Below are positions 52,729-64,000 of a stretch of DNA of 64,000 nt, piece after piece. Source of the DNA: Theocolax elegans (lineage: Eukaryota; Arthropoda; Insecta; Hymenoptera; Cerocephalidae); NCBI GenBank assembly GCA_026168455.1, contig CM047426.1, forward strand, positions 44,658,307 through 44,722,306, given 5' to 3'. The notes under the pieces are model-generated. The model did no database searches. It was not told the origin of the DNA and saw only the letters and a list, made by a program, of their open reading frames with translations. Both the position numbers and the translations under genes were made by a program. How positions within the stretch are numbered: position 1 is the first letter of the stretch; each line of letters begins with the position of its first letter.

Positions 52729-53264
52729 TTGCTAAAGAAGAAACAGAGAAACTGTGTAAAGCAGGCATCACCAATACACATGGTAAAAAAGAAAAACGGA
52801 GATTATCGTAAACTCAACGCAGTAACCATCCCGGATCGTTACCCCGTATCGCAGTTACATGACTTCCCGAATTTTTTAAATGAGAAAACTATTTTTACAT
52901 CGCTAGACCTACATAAGGCGTTCCACCAAATACCGATTGCGCCGGAGGATGTGCAAAAAACCACAATTATAACACCCTTCGGGCTCTACGAGTATTTAGC
53001 TATGGGCTTCGGCTTCAGGAATGCGGGTCAAATATTCCAGCGTTAATATACTTTAGTAAAGTGTTGGATGACTTGAAATTTCTTTTCGTCTACTTAGACG
53101 ACATCTTAATAGCTTCGCGAAATGAGAAAGAACACAAATACCATCTAAAAGTAGTAATGGAAAGGTTGAGAGACGCGAATTTAAAACTAAATCTCGATAA
53201 GTGTTCCTTCGGGGTGAAAGAACTCGATTTTCTTGGATATAAGGTCAATAAATTCGGATTTTAA
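52729..53264 (+). pseudogene. Reverse transcriptase of the CsRn1-like element
   Basis: Two frames: 52729-53046 has KKKNGDYRKLNAVTIPDRYP, FTSLDLHKAFHQIPI and GLYEYLAMGFGFRNAGQIF. The frame 53061-53264 has FLFVYLDDILIAS and LDFLGYKVNKFGF. A stop and shift near 53046 separate them. The YLDD box is present. Confidence 0.85.
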
Positions 53265-54108
53265 CCCACCGATGCTAAAATAAAAATTATCTCTGAGTTC
53301 CCGCGACCGCGCACAGTCAATGAATTGCAAAGGTTTTTAGGTATGGTGAATTTTTATAAGAAAAGTCTATCACGCGCCGCGGAAGAACAGCGTCCGTTAC
53401 ATCGACACTTAAAAGGCTCAATAAAGAAAGATAAACGAGTAGTTGAATGGGACGAAGAAGACGTTTAAGCCTTTGATGAAATAAGAAAGAGTTTGATTGA
53501 CGTCTCGTATTTGTCTTTTCCGAAGGAGAACGCGGAAACGCGCAGTGTCCGACGCGTCAGATGTAGCAATGGGAGCCGTTCTCGAGCAAAAAATAGGCGA
53601 GAATTGGCGACCCTTAGCCTTCTTTTTAAGAAAATTTAATAACGCGCAAGCTAAGTACTCAACGTACGATCGCGAATTAATAGCGATTTATAAAGCTATT
53701 AAATATTTTTACTATTTCGTCGAGGACACGAGTTTTGTTATTCTGACGGACCATAAACCGTTAACTTACGCGTTAAAACAAAATACAGATAAAGCTCCCG
53801 TCAGACGTGAGCGGCAGTTGGCATATATCAGCCAGTTTGACACGCGAATTGAGTATATTAAAGGCGACGATAATTCGGTGGCGGATAGTTTATCACGCGT
53901 TGACACGAGGACTGATCACACTCAAATCACAAAGAATGATGCTAATTCGTCCGTCAATAAAAACGTTGCCGATAAAGAGACTCATGTAGACGCGTTTATG
54001 TTTCCGACCGTGTTTAGCCTCGAAAAATTGCGTGAAGAGCAAATAACAGACGATAAGTTAAAAGAGATTCTTAATAATCCAACACTCTCGTTGAAATTAA
54101 AGAAATAA
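53265..54108 (+). pseudogene. RT thumb and RNase H of the CsRn1-like element
   Basis: 53265-53466 encodes ELQRFLGMVNFYKK-type thumb sequence with a stop near 53466. 53497-54108 holds RNase H with SDASDVAMGAVLEQ, YSTYDRELIAIYKAIKYF and LTDHKPLTYALK. It ends near an integrase linker. Confidence 0.82.
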
Positions 54109-54589
54109 ACGTGGGGGAATAAGCATTTAGACTTCTACTGCGATACGTCAGGCGATTCGTTGCATCCTTACGTTCCGAAATCCTTGCGCGAAAAAATCAC
54201 TAAATTATTTCACGATCCGGCACATCCGAGCGCCATATCAACAGATAGGATGGTTAGGCATATTTGTGAGAATTGCGATACAGAAGTCGCTGCACAGCTC
54301 TCTCGAGGAACTTAAACTCGATTATTTCGTCCAAATCAATCACACGCTTAATAAACTAGTGAATTCACCGTTGAAGAAATTAAATATTGTAAATAAATTA
54401 GGTAAGAAGCGCACAAAAGTGTTAAATTTAGAATTTATACAGAGCATAATGAGACGCACCAGAGAGTGCAATGTAAAATTAAAAAACTGTAAATTAGTAA
54501 TCCCGAAATGGAATTTGCGTCAGTTTATGCAACACCAGGAATGCGTGGTTAACGAGGAGTGTTTTGATTTTACGTTTCGGCGTGCGTAA
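54109..54589 (+). pseudogene. Integrase N-terminal remnant and unrecognised tail ORF
   Basis: About 54130-54260 encodes the start of integrase (for example PYVPKSLREKITKLFHDPAH). The catalytic core never appears. Instead a 107-residue frame (54266-54589) with no integrase motifs runs toward the 3' LTR. It is rich in Leu, Lys and Asn and contains NLEFIQSIMRRTRECN. It may be C-terminal or unrelated filler after a deletion. Confidence 0.55.
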
Positions 54590-54703
54590 TAGCGTAGTTA
54601 TAAGAAAAATGCAATTAAATGTTTAAACAGATAACAGGACCTCACTAATGCCAATACCGACCTAAGATGCATTTCATGCAGGTCGTTATTTAGGGGGGAG
54701 TAC

Positions 54704-54978
54704 TGTGGGCAAGCGGGCCTGTAGATTTACCGCAACCAGAGGGCGTAACTAGCGCTGTCGAGCAGCGAACGAGAGCTGCGGAGAAGATTCTTGTACAGTC
54801 AGTCGCGTCTGAACATTCGATGCATGAGTCCGCATATTGCGGACGATAGCCTAATAAAGCAATTATTAACGTAAGACTTGTTTTAAATTCTTACCTCGCA
54901 CCTCATCCTCTCGACCTAGCAACGCGGACGTGTGGGGCCGCGTGAACGGTGTATCATATACATACACCAAACCCCACA
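54704..54978 (+). repeat. 3' LTR
   Basis: The 275-bp LTR starts TGTGGGCAAG. It is preceded by the purine tract AGGGGGGAG (about 54692-54700). Confidence 0.9.
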
Positions 54979-55047
54979 GAGTATACTGATGAGTGGGAAG
55001 AAAGTAGGCGCGTGCACAGATAACAAACATGGCGTCAATCACTGCAT

Positions 55048-55081
55048 ACCGGCAAGCAGTTAGAGAGAGAGAGAGTGAGGC

Positions 55082-55111
<30 letters not shown>
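55048..55111. repeat. (GA)n microsatellite
   Basis: A GA-rich tract directly adjoins the tail of the following LINE. Confidence 0.9.
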
Positions 55112-55112
<1 letters not shown>

Positions 55113-55303
55113 TTGATTGAAAAGTATTTATTAATGCCTAAGTTGAGTTCAACCTTAAGGCAAGTGAAAAATTATACATAATTGTTTAACAAAGCAAATT
55201 AGGTACAAATTATAAAATATGCAATACAAATTAGTCGCAGACTAGCAAATTATGCGCAATAGAATTAACAATATAAAAAACAATATAATATAGAAAACAA
55301 AGG

Positions 55304-58125
55304 TTATAAAGAATCAAAATTTAACAAATGTGTATATAATCGATTTTTAAAAATAACTAAACTAGGGCTTAAACGTAACTCCGCTGGTAACGAATCCCAT
55401 AAATCCATCGCCTTAACAGTGAAAGAATTTTTATAGGTACACGTATTGGTTAAGGGACGCTCAAAGCATGTATTTTTAGTACGCTCAGAGCGACGAAGTT
55501 CACTGTTTGGCGGGGGTAAAAAGGCGAATAGATAGTCGGGTTTCTTGGTAGTGAGAACCTGGTATACTAAAGTACCTAAAAAATACTGGCGTCTAGAATG
55601 TACAGATAACCAATTAAGTTTAGCATAAAACGGCATTAACCTAGCATCTTTTCTCAGACGAAAGATGTATCTTACACACGTGTTTAGTAATCGTTGAAGC
55701 TTAACATTTAAGTAATCAGGCAAATCAATATAGACGATAGAAGCGTAATCGAAATGGGGCAATATTAGTGCCGTGACTAGCATCTTTCTGAAGGTGTACG
55801 AAAGAAAGTTTCCCTTATTTCGTAACTTATGGAGTACACCATGCACACGGGTGATAATATTCGAAACTTGGGAATTCCATTGAAGGTTTTCGTTCATTAT
55901 GATGCCTAGATTACGTGTAGAAGTGACTAGATCAATCTTATGACCACCAATAATAATGGGCGGTAACTGATCGCAGTTTATAAACCTAAGCTGTTGGGGT
56001 GAACCAATAAACATAGCTTTAGTTTTGCTGTAATTCAAGTCTTATCCATACATCAGAACCCAATTTACTATCCTAGATCCATCTTGCATAAGCCTATTTA
56101 TAGCCGTGGTACACTCACTGGGTTTTACATGAAGGTACAATTGCAAATCGTCAGCAAACAGAAGACCCTTAGTAAACTTCAGCTCATTCAAAATCGAATT
56201 AATAAAAATAAGGAAAATAATAGGTCCAGGTGTTGATCCCTGAGGTACTCCAGAAGTAGTATTAATATATTGCGAAGAAACACCATTAAGATCAATGACA
56301 GCCTGGGTACGCCCGGTAAGATAAGAATAAAGCCACTCGATAACATCATTAGCGAAATTAAGATTCTTGAGCATACGGAGAAGTTCAAAATGATTTAACG
56401 TATCGAAGGCTTTCCTAAAATCAAAAAGAATGAGAAGAGTAATCAGCCCTTGATCGATACCCAACCGTATATCTTCAGTAAGCTTCAACAAGGTAGTTTG
56501 AGTACTGAACGCACTACGAAACCCAGATTGATACGGTGATAAAATATTGTTTGACTCAAGATGAAAGGTGATTTGTTGGGTTACCAACTTATCAAAGACC
56601 TTAGCAAAGTGCGGTAAATTTGCAATTGGCCTAGTGTCTGAAGGTGACAGCGGCTTAGGAATTTTATTAAGGGGAATAATCGAAGCTGCTTTCCAAATAT
56701 GAGGGTATCTACCTGTCGACAAAGAAAGGTTAAATAAAGCAATTAGTGATGGGGTGATAACATCAAAAACGTCCTTAAAATAAGATAAAGAGAGACCGTC
56801 TGAACTACGACTTCTAGCCTTAGGAAGACAAGAAATAAGTGCATTTTTTACTTGATCAGAAGATATGGGATCAAATGTGAAGAGTGGGTAAGAATGTGTA
56901 GGAAGCAGTCTCAAAATATCTTGTAATTGATCAGAGGTACAGCTCGGGTGACGACTGTTAACTACTGAATAATGTTGAATTAATTCATCAGCTGTAAAAA
57001 ACTTCAATGGAGAATTCGATGTGTCTCTGGTGATCCCTATTTTACTTAGTAACCGCCAATATTGTGACTGATCAGAGAGACCAGAAAGTGACTGTTCATA
57101 AAATGAATCACGTGCTGACTTAAGCTCATGTTTAAGCAGTCTTCGTATATTTTTATATTGATTTAGTAACACTGGATCACAGCGCCTTTTAGCTCTTTTA
57201 TATAAACGATCACGTGATTTTAATTTAAGCCTAAGTTCAGGGGTAAGCCAAGGAGCAGAACGTCGTCGAACCTGTTTGGTTGTGAAAGGTGCATACTTAT
57301 CAAGATTAACAATAAATATACTACGGAGAAGAGCAAGATAAGAGTCGACATTATGTGATTCAAAAGATGTAGCACACGCTACATTTAAATCAGAAGTAAT
57401 AGAATTAGCAAATAATGAAGACGAAAAATTTGAAAAGTCACGAAATGTATAGATCTTATGTTCAGAAATCTGAGATAATATCTTAAAATCAATAATAATA
57501 TAGTCATGTCCATTTATGAAAGGACTATGAGACTGTTTTGATGAACTAATTTTATTCTCTGAATCGACAAGAATGACATCAAGCCATGTGTCAGTCTCAT
57601 CACTGTGATGCGTAGCTTTAAAGGGCACTATATAATACAAATTTTCAGAAATTAATTCCTTGAAGTGGGTACTGTAGTAATCATCAACAAGTAAATTTGA
57701 ATTAAAATCGCCAGCAATAATTACATTTTTATATAGATGTGAGCGATCCTGCAGAGCATTAAAGAATTTACTAAGGACATTACCCTTTGGTCTTCTATAT
57801 ACAGAGGCAAAAAGAATTTTAGAATTATGTAAAGACAACTCCAGAATCAAATACTCTGTTTCATTTGTAACTCAGAGTTAATTTGAGGAGCTTCTAGTAT
57901 TTTAATACCAATGCCATCACGCAGGTAGCATGCCACACCGCCTCCTTGGATATATTCCCTTTTACCAGTAATTGAGGTTAAACCACGATCATTGCGAACT
58001 AGCGTATAATTTGGTATGTTGTAGATTGAATTTGGACGGTTGGGAGTTAACCAAGATTCAGAAATGGACAAGACATCGACATTTTCAGTGTTAAGAAAAA
58101 ATTCAATTTCAGCTAGATGATTCAT
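55304..58125 (-). pseudogene. LINE ORF2: endonuclease-reverse transcriptase (one shift, one stop)
   Basis: The APE endonuclease has DVLSISESWLTPNR, VIIAGDFNSNLLV and INGHDYIIIDF in place of the usual SDH block. RT has PSDTRPIANLPHFAKVFDKL, YQSGFRSAFSTQTTLLKL, LLILFDFRKAFDTLNHFELL, TTSGVPQGSTPGPIIF and GLLFADDLQLYL. The C-terminal region has SLPAELRLSPSL-type sequence. A one-base shift near 57870 separates the first endonuclease blocks from the rest. A TAA near 56040 splits RT from its C-terminal region in the same frame. Otherwise about 940 residues are preserved. Confidence 0.9.
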
Positions 58126-58209
58126 GATAGAATTTGCATTTATTTGAGCGACGCGTAGAACAGAATTACAACTAGATTTTAAATTATTACAATAAGGTTG
58201 GGCAGGCAG

Positions 58210-59262
58210 TCATGATAACTTATCGAGATCAGCCGAAGTGATGATTTGGGTACGATCAGATTTATCATCCTTGCGAACATAAAGTTTACCTTCACGAGTC
58301 CAAATGTACTTATAATTTAACGGCTTGAGTTTGCTTTTGGCGAGTAGACGCAAATCATGAATAGTGAGGTGTAACATTTCATATAGACTAATATGTTTGC
58401 TAGCGAGATTACCTGAGTTATTAACAATTTTACCAAACGTGATAACACCGAATTTGCGCTTGGTCTCCAGAACAAAGTTACGAGTCTCTGCAGATTTAAA
58501 TCTGATTATAAAAGACTTCGTCGAATTATCAGCATTCTGAGTCGAGAAACTTGAGGTTGTAGCACGATTGGATGATAAATTAAAAGAACGAATCTCAAGA
58601 ATGTCATTGAGCAACCGATCAAGTTTCAAAAGCTGTAGTATGCTTTTAGCCAATTCATCAAAAGGTACCTGGCATGATAACGGTATGCCTGTAACCTTAA
58701 TTTGCGTACTAGGAGTAACACTAACATACATTTCCTTGAGTTGTTGAATCTCAGCACGCAAAACAGCATTTTCAGTTTCTAAGGCAGTAACACGAGAATT
58801 ATATAATTAAAAATTTCTATCGATCTTTTCCAATTTGTCTTTGATAAAATCATTATCAGCCTTAGAGCTTTTAAAAAGAAAAGCAGTTTGCTGCGACTGG
58901 GACATAGATTCCCAATCGTCGGGCAAGTCCATCGCAACAGATTGATTCAAAACCGACGAGTTACCTAACGTCGAATTTAAAGAAACATCTAGATCGCGCG
59001 CAGCATCAAAGGCAGTATGGCGAGCTGCAGACGAAGTATCTAGTATAATTTTACTATTTGAGTTAGATATTAGCTGAGATTTCAAAGTAGGGTTACTCAA
59101 ATTTGTACGGCAACAAATATCGCTCGGTCTGCTTTTCAAGAATATATTTACGCAGCCCGGATGAAATAACTTACCACACACATGACAAATGCTAATAAAA
59201 GTTGATATACTCCTGGCACACCTACAACAATTTGACAAACCAGATTTTGTACTGGTATTCAT
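58210..59262 (-). pseudogene. LINE ORF1: PHD-like, coiled-coil protein (one stop)
   Basis: The ORF starts MNTSTKSGLSNCCRCARSIS and has a Cys/His cluster CCRCA...CHVCGKLFHPGCV...CC, a PHD-like zinc finger. TAA near 58807 interrupts it. The same frame continues through VTALETENAVLRAEIQQLKE (coiled coil) and an RRM-like block FIIRFKSAETRNFVLETKRK. It ends at TGA 58212-58210. ORF1 proteins of this type bind RNA and form multimers. Confidence 0.82.
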
Positions 59263-60035
59263 TAGAGGTCATAGAATACTGACAAAATTTAACAGATACG
59301 AGATAAGAATGTGCCAAGAATAAAATATAAAAAATATTAAATAATTGACTGCAAAATTACCATAACAATGATAAACAGTTAATCATAATACTGATTATAA
59401 TAATTATAAACAGTAAATTATCAATAATCATTGTAACAACTGTAAAACATTAAATGAATAGTAGTAAATCACAAATTATTACAACAAACTAGTAACCATT
59501 GATAAGATAATTAAACAGTTAAAATTAAATAAATAACAACGCTCGCAATGAAATGAGAAAAAAAAAAAAATTAGCATCTAATTATGCTTAAAATCGCAAA
59601 TAAAATGAATAAATTAAATATAGCATGAAAATAGTGTGTGTGGCGTCATCTAGCGGTAAAATTAGAAACTACGTAGTCGGAGTACTTAAAGAAAAAAGCA
59701 CGTGTTTGCCTAACCTAAACTAAATATAAATAAAAATGCAACTTAATTATGTAAGAACACATAAGTGTAGAAAAACGCAAATAAAATAGTTCGCAGTTCT
59801 TAAATTAATCAAAATCACAATCGAAGCAAGTAAATACGCACTGAACACATTGCTCACTACCACTAGTAAGACTCCGCATGTGTATGTAAAAACAGAAAAT
59901 ACACGCAGCGTACGACAGCAATGCTGGTCACCACACAGTCAGGATCAGTTGACAGGAATAAACCAGCAAGCAGCAGCAGAGTCACAGGCAGGGAACAGGT
60001 TGTCGTCACACAGCAGTCACTGACTGGTTACTGAC
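59263..60035 (-). other. Probable 5' UTR of the LINE
   Basis: No gene is seen. The first part next to ORF1 is AT-rich and the end near 60000 has CAG/CAC-rich sequence. Confidence 0.5.
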
Positions 60036-60260
60036 CAATCGAGATGGAGGACAGCCCGCCATAAAGCGTAAAAGAACAATGTGAAATTGTAAACTTTGAT
60101 CCCAGTTTGCTCACGGCTCAAAAACACATAAGTATTACGCCAATGAGAGCCTCCGGGATTTAAGCAGCCTGCAATACAAAATCTCTCCCGAAATGCGTTG
60201 AATTATTTGTAAACAGATGTATAATAATAGGAGCGGTCGAAAGCTCGTCCGTTTACCTAC

Positions 60261-60261
60261 C

Positions 60262-60317
<56 letters not shown>

Positions 60318-60334
60318 AAGAAAGAGAGAGAGAG
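60261..60334. repeat. (GA)n microsatellite
   Basis: The tract is almost pure AG/GA repeats and directly precedes the LTR starting at 60335. Confidence 0.95.
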
Positions 60335-60921
60335 AGTGTAACGATTAAAATCGTTTCTTTGTATAGATGTATATATATATATATATCTCTACATATCTAT
60401 ATATGTATATAGTTGTATATTAAGGTAAATCGAACATCGTGTGATTACCTAAAAGATCGATGGTGGGAGAAAAGGGGCGGTCGTAATTGTACAGAGGTAC
60501 AAGTCGACAATAGAAGAAAAGCCCGCTCTCTTGCTCGGGGACCATCGTACAGGAAACTTGGAATCATCGCCAAGGCATTATAATAAAGTATATTTCTCTC
60601 TAATCCCCAGCAAGGAGCCATCCACACCAATCGAGCGGTATAATATAAGTAATTTTGGGTTTTGTTGTCATCAAATTTCAAGCTAAATTAATCATTAATC
60701 GTGAAGTAGAGAAATGCGGATTATTGTAAAATATAGCGTAAATCAATTTTAAACTAGAATTGTTATTGGTGATTCTGTGAATTTTAATTATATATTAAAT
60801 TTGATCAAGCAAGGTATCTATTTCTTTTTATTTACTATAAAACCTACTAATTGATAATTATTTTTTAATTATAATGAAATTGAGTTTATTTGTTTTATTA
60901 AAATAAGAATAATATCTTTCA
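60335..60921 (+). repeat. 5' LTR of the Gypsy element
   Basis: It starts TGTAACGATTAAAATCG and ends ATATCTTTCA two bases before the primer site. AATAAA lies near 60581. The left end adjoins (GA)n. The other LTR is outside the window, so the ends are inferred. Confidence 0.7.
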
Positions 60922-60923
60922 AC

Positions 60924-60935
60924 TGGCGCCCAACA
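60924..60935 (+). promoter_or_regulatory. Primer-binding site, tRNA-Lys type
   Basis: TGGCGCCCAACA matches the start of the classic tRNA-Lys primer complement (TGGCGCCCAAC). Confidence 0.8.
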
Positions 60936-61001
60936 GGTAAGCAAAAAAAAAGTATTGGTATTTTGTACATGATTAAATAATTTTGAACAAATTTGATATG
61001 T

Positions 61002-62114
61002 ATGGAAAATAATAAACTAGAGTATATTACACGTTCGGGTAGGCATTCGAAAAACATAATTGAAAATTTATTTCCAAAATCAAAAACAAGATTGGTTCCG
61101 ACTAGGATGATAGTGCCAAGAGAGTCTACTCAAAATAGTCGTCAAGCGCAAAATAAATCGGCAGATCTACAAGACGATTTGCAACAACAAGGGGATATAC
61201 ATACTATTCAAGCCGATATAGAAACGAGACAAACGGAGAAGGACAATCTTAGTGAAAATATACAAAGAGAAATGGAGCAGTTACGGAACGACCTTGAAGC
61301 AGCAAAACTGATGATTGATGACATGCGTAAACAAATCGAGGCGAGTCGAAATAAGACGATATATACGGTTTCAAACGATTCGAATCAAGTAAGCGCACCT
61401 ATTAATCGAAGCGAGCGACAAAATGAAAATGTAAGTACTTCTGATATTTGTAGTATTTTTAATAATTTAGAAGTAAAAATTCCTAAATTTGCCGATGAAA
61501 ATCAGTATAACCCGTTAGAATTTTTGGAAGATTTGGAAAAATTTTTTAGAATTAAAAATATTAAAGAAGATAAAGAAATGTCAACTGTTGAAATAGCTTT
61601 AGAAGGAAAAGCTCGAATGTGGCTATTAGTGTATAAATTTATTTTATATGTACAATTTAAAGATGATTTTATTAAAGAATTTTATAGTATTCCTATACAA
61701 GTCAAAAGTAAAAATAAATGGAGTAGTAAAAGGTATAATAAAAGTGAGGGTAGTTTTCAAAATTATTATTATAAGCAATTAAAAGAATCGATTTATATTT
61801 TACCTAAATTATCGGAGTATGAGAAAAATTATGTTATTATACAACAATATCCATGGTGGGTAAAAGAGTCTTTGGCATCGGTTGATTACGAAAATGGTAA
61901 TCAAATTACACAAGTTTTGGCAAATTTAGATACTATAAACGTTGATAAACAAAGAAACCGTGAAATTAGGCATAATAATCAAACGAAAGATTTTTCGCGA
62001 CGTAATGTAAGAGTAGCTCAAGTAAATATTCATATAGTAGAAATAGTGGATATTATAAGCATAATTATTATAATTCTTATGATAATAGACCTTATAGAGG
62101 TAAGGGATATTTAA
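61002..62114 (+). CDS. Gag of the Gypsy element
   Basis: The frame has ATG at 61002 and 370 residues. The N-terminal third has a coiled-coil-prone stretch (NIQREMEQLRNDLEAAKLMI). The capsid-like part has NPLEFLEDLEKFFRIKNIK and EGKARMWLL. A basic part follows (NREIRHNNQTKDFSRRNVR). No zinc knuckle is in this frame. The last residues (IIIIILMI) look out of frame, so a shift near 62030 probably cuts off the C-terminus. Confidence 0.75.
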   Translation: MENNKLEYITRSGRHSKNIIENLFPKSKTRLVPTRMIVPRESTQNSRQAQNKSADLQDDLQQQGDIHTIQADIETRQTEKDNLSENIQREMEQLRNDLEAAKLMIDDMRKQIEASRNKTIYTVSNDSNQVSAPINRSERQNENVSTSDICSIFNNLEVKIPKFADENQYNPLEFLEDLEKFFRIKNIKEDKEMSTVEIALEGKARMWLLVYKFILYVQFKDDFIKEFYSIPIQVKSKNKWSSKRYNKSEGSFQNYYYKQLKESIYILPKLSEYEKNYVIIQQYPWWVKESLASVDYENGNQITQVLANLDTINVDKQRNREIRHNNQTKDFSRRNVRVAQVNIHIVEIVDIISIIIIILMIIDLIEVRDI

Positions 62115-62539
62115 ATAGACAATCAATAATAAATCTGATGGATATTATCAAAATAGAAACTATGCTTATTATCACCGATTAAGAGATAATGAACCGATGC
62201 CTGGACCTAGTAATGCGATAAATGATTCTCAAGTTTGTGCTAAAAATTCGGGTCCCATTGCATTCCGGATATGCGATAACCGCCGCCGTGATCGCATCCG
62301 AACAGAATGGTGGTATTAATCCTTCAGCGAGTTTAAACACGGGTAATACGCCTATAAATCAGGAAAATGGAAATTTAAACTAAATAAGGGCGCGTTGAGC
62401 AAAGGTCCAACAACGTGCCAACAATTATATGATTTTGTTGAGGAACTCGAAGGGGGAATTGATAGAAAAGGACCAAAGTTATTTTAAAGAAAAAGGAATT
62501 CCTAGTTCTCCGCATGTATATATAGAAATAAATAAACTT

Positions 62540-63129
62540 AAATCATGAGCATTATTAGACACAGGTAGCCAAATTACCGCGATGTCGGAAGAATTTTATG
62601 AAAAAGTGAAACAAAATAATAAGTTGCAACAATTACCGGTTTCCAATATTACAGTATAGACGACTATAGGAAAAAAATACAACAGTAAAAAAACAAATTT
62701 TGGTTGAATTTAAAATCGGTGAATATAAGAAACTTTTATATATTAATTATTCCGTATTTATCAAGTGCAACTATCTTAAGAAACGATTGGAACTTAAAAA
62801 ATAAAACTATTATAAATTATGCTGATAGAACGATAAAACTACAAAATAAAATTATTAACCATGAATTGACGAGGTTTGAACCAAGCACGTCAGACAAAAT
62901 TATTGAATCGAAAGAAGATAATAAAACTTTTATTTATATTATAAAAACAAAAGATATAAATGATATTGCTAATGAATTTAATAAAAGTAAAAATAATTTA
63001 AATGATTGTGAAATTATAAATAATAATAATAAAAAGACTACGAATGGGAAAAATAAAAATAGAGAAACTACGATAATGTCGTTATATGATTTAGACGATG
63101 AAGAAAGAGATTTTAAATGGAAAGTCTAA
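62540..63129 (+). pseudogene. Aspartic protease region of the Gypsy element
   Basis: LLDTGSQITAMSEEFYEK near 62550 is the active site (DTGSQ). A stop near 62658 follows. The frame at 62704-63129 continues with SSATILRNDWNL, a degenerate ILG-X-DW segment. Confidence 0.75.
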
Positions 63130-63989
63130 GGTAAACAATAATACGAAGATAGTAAGTATTAGTTGTAATCAAGAAAATACTAATAATGGAGATGAAAAAA
63201 ATGTAAACATGGATTTGTCTGAGATGCTTGGATCTTTTGCGTGTGAACTGATCTTGCTCGATTCTGATAGTAAGCAAGAATTTTTAAATATTTTAAAAAA
63301 TAAGCATATGGTATTTTCCGAAAAACCTGGTTGCGCACAAGGGTATGAACAAATTATTTTGTTAAGAAAAGAAAATCCAACTATAAGAAGAACTTACTGC
63401 GTTCCTTTGGCTTTTCGAGATACAGTTCGCGAAAAAATAAATGATATGTTACGAGATGATATAATTTTCGTTCAATAAGCCCGTACTGTAATCCAATACG
63501 AATCGTACGTAAAAGTAATGGGGATATTCGATTATGTCTAGACGCGCGTCAATTAAACAATTATGTTGAAGATGATAACGCATGTCCACCGATTATAAAC
63601 AAACTCGTACAAGAATTTTACAACGCAAAAATTTTCTCAAAAGTGGTTTATCTAAGGGATATTGGCAAATACAGTTACATCAGGACTCGAGACCGCTTAC
63701 AGCTTTTCTTTTTGAATCATCGTTATATCATTTTAAACGTGTTCCATTTGGATTAAAAGTCGCGGGAAGCGCATTTATTCGCGGATTAAAATTAGCATTA
63801 TTAAAAGGATTTGAAAATTTGAGAAAGTCAGTACGCGCATATGTAGATGATATGGTTATTGCAACCGATACTATAGAAAATCATTTAATTTTTCTCAATA
63901 AATTATTTACAATATTGTTAAAAAATAATTTTACAATCAATCCTAAGAAATGCGAATTTTTTAAGGAGAAAATATCTTTTTCGACATAG
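63098..63989 (+). pseudogene. Reverse transcriptase of the Gypsy element, partial
   Basis: 63098-63478 encodes the entry to RT (YCVPLAFRDTVREKINDMLR). 63479-63581 continues with IRIVRKSNGDIRLCLDARQL. 63582-63989 has GLSKGYWQIQLHQDSRPLTA, FKRVPFGLKVAGSAFIRGL and VRAYVDDMVIATD. At least two shifts or stops break it. The window ends shortly after. Confidence 0.82.
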
Positions 63990-64000
63990 TATCCGTAAAG

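Larger units (their letters stand above)
49731..54978 (+). mobile_element. LTR retrotransposon (CsRn1-like Gypsy), integrase core missing
   Basis: The 275-bp LTRs (49731-50005 and 54704-54978) end CCCCACA and differ at about fifteen positions, so the copy is not recent. GAGT flanks both sides (49727-49730 and 54979-54982). The primer site resembles tRNA-Trp, as used by CsRn1-type elements. Gag, protease, RT and RNase H remnants occur in order, then only the start of integrase. Numerous stops and shifts are present. Confidence 0.9.
55112..60035 (-). mobile_element. Near full-length LINE (Jockey/CR1-group) with PHD-like ORF1
   Basis: Minus-strand order: 5' UTR (about 60035-59263), ORF1 (59262-58210), ORF2 (58125-55304, starting in the same frame 28 codons later), 3' UTR and an AATC-type tail next to (GA)n. 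The 5' end may be at GGTCAGTAACCAGTCAGTGA near 60035. One stop in ORF1, plus one shift and one stop in ORF2, are the only coding lesions I see. Confidence 0.85.
60335..64000 (+). mobile_element. Gypsy-type LTR retrotransposon, 5' part
   Basis: An LTR of about 587 bp (60335-60921, TGTAAC...TTTCA), a tRNA-Lys-type primer site, gag, protease and RT follow in order. The element runs off the window, so its 3' LTR and target duplication cannot be checked. Several shifts and stops in pol show decay. Confidence 0.85.

Noticed and set aside
1..64000. CRISPR arrays, bacterial operons, rRNA operon
   Set aside because: Nothing of this kind is present; introns, SINEs and LINEs show eukaryotic DNA.

Overview
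The window looks like AT-rich, repeat-dominated arthropod (most likely insect) DNA. The only host gene I can defend is a three-exon copy of death-associated protein 1 (DAP1) on the minus strand (47152 to 45282). Its splice sites, phases and conserved ends fit a 102-residue protein. Nearly everything else is transposable elements, many nested inside one another. The element set (R1-clade LINE in a GT microsatellite, Copia with a half-tRNA primer site, Gypsy elements, Penelope-like elements, 5S-derived SINE) suits an insect. I cannot name the species.

Layout. 1-6330: decayed Gypsy-type LTR element on the minus strand, split by a LINE 3' fragment (4513-6078) that itself holds a 5S-rRNA-derived SINE (5303-5748). 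6471-7465: GC-rich stretch with splice-like signals. 7440-7800: noncoding DNA with a hammerhead-ribozyme-like core on the minus strand. 8344-12366: almost full-length R1-clade LINE inside a (GT)n tract. 13517-14223: palindromic element with arrays of CACGTG. 14894-17207: 2.3-kb foldback with arms of about 920 bp and a tRNA-derived SINE in its spacer. 17552-25170: complete Copia element with near-identical LTRs, a 5-bp target duplication and an unusual, apparently spliced extra ORF before gag. 25255-25705: cluster of four tandem hairpins. 25799-28340: two Penelope-like copies, head to head. 30319-33349: DNA transposon with 328-bp terminal inverted repeats and one nonsense codon in its transposase-like gene.

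34842-44009: old RNase-H-type LINE broken by a TA-flanked MITE, a hairpin-rich insertion and a 6.2-kb CR1-like LINE. That younger LINE has a third ORF after its reverse transcriptase. 44110-48320: DAP1 and its flanks, with a piggyBac-like MITE and a hairpin in intron 2. 48323-49557: LINE fragment split by a small insertion with a 13-bp target duplication. 49731-54978: LTR element with a tRNA-Trp-type primer site, missing its integrase core. 55112-60035: near full-length LINE with a PHD-like ORF1. 60335 to the end: 5' part of a Gypsy element with a tRNA-Lys-type primer site, inserted in a (GA)n tract.

Most element genes carry a few lesions. The Copia element, the R1-clade LINE, the DNA transposon and the 55-60 kb LINE look youngest. 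The observations I would follow first are the spliced pre-gag ORF of the Copia element, the third ORF of the CR1-like LINE, the two hairpin-rich insertions with shared ends, and the foldback and CACGTG palindromes.
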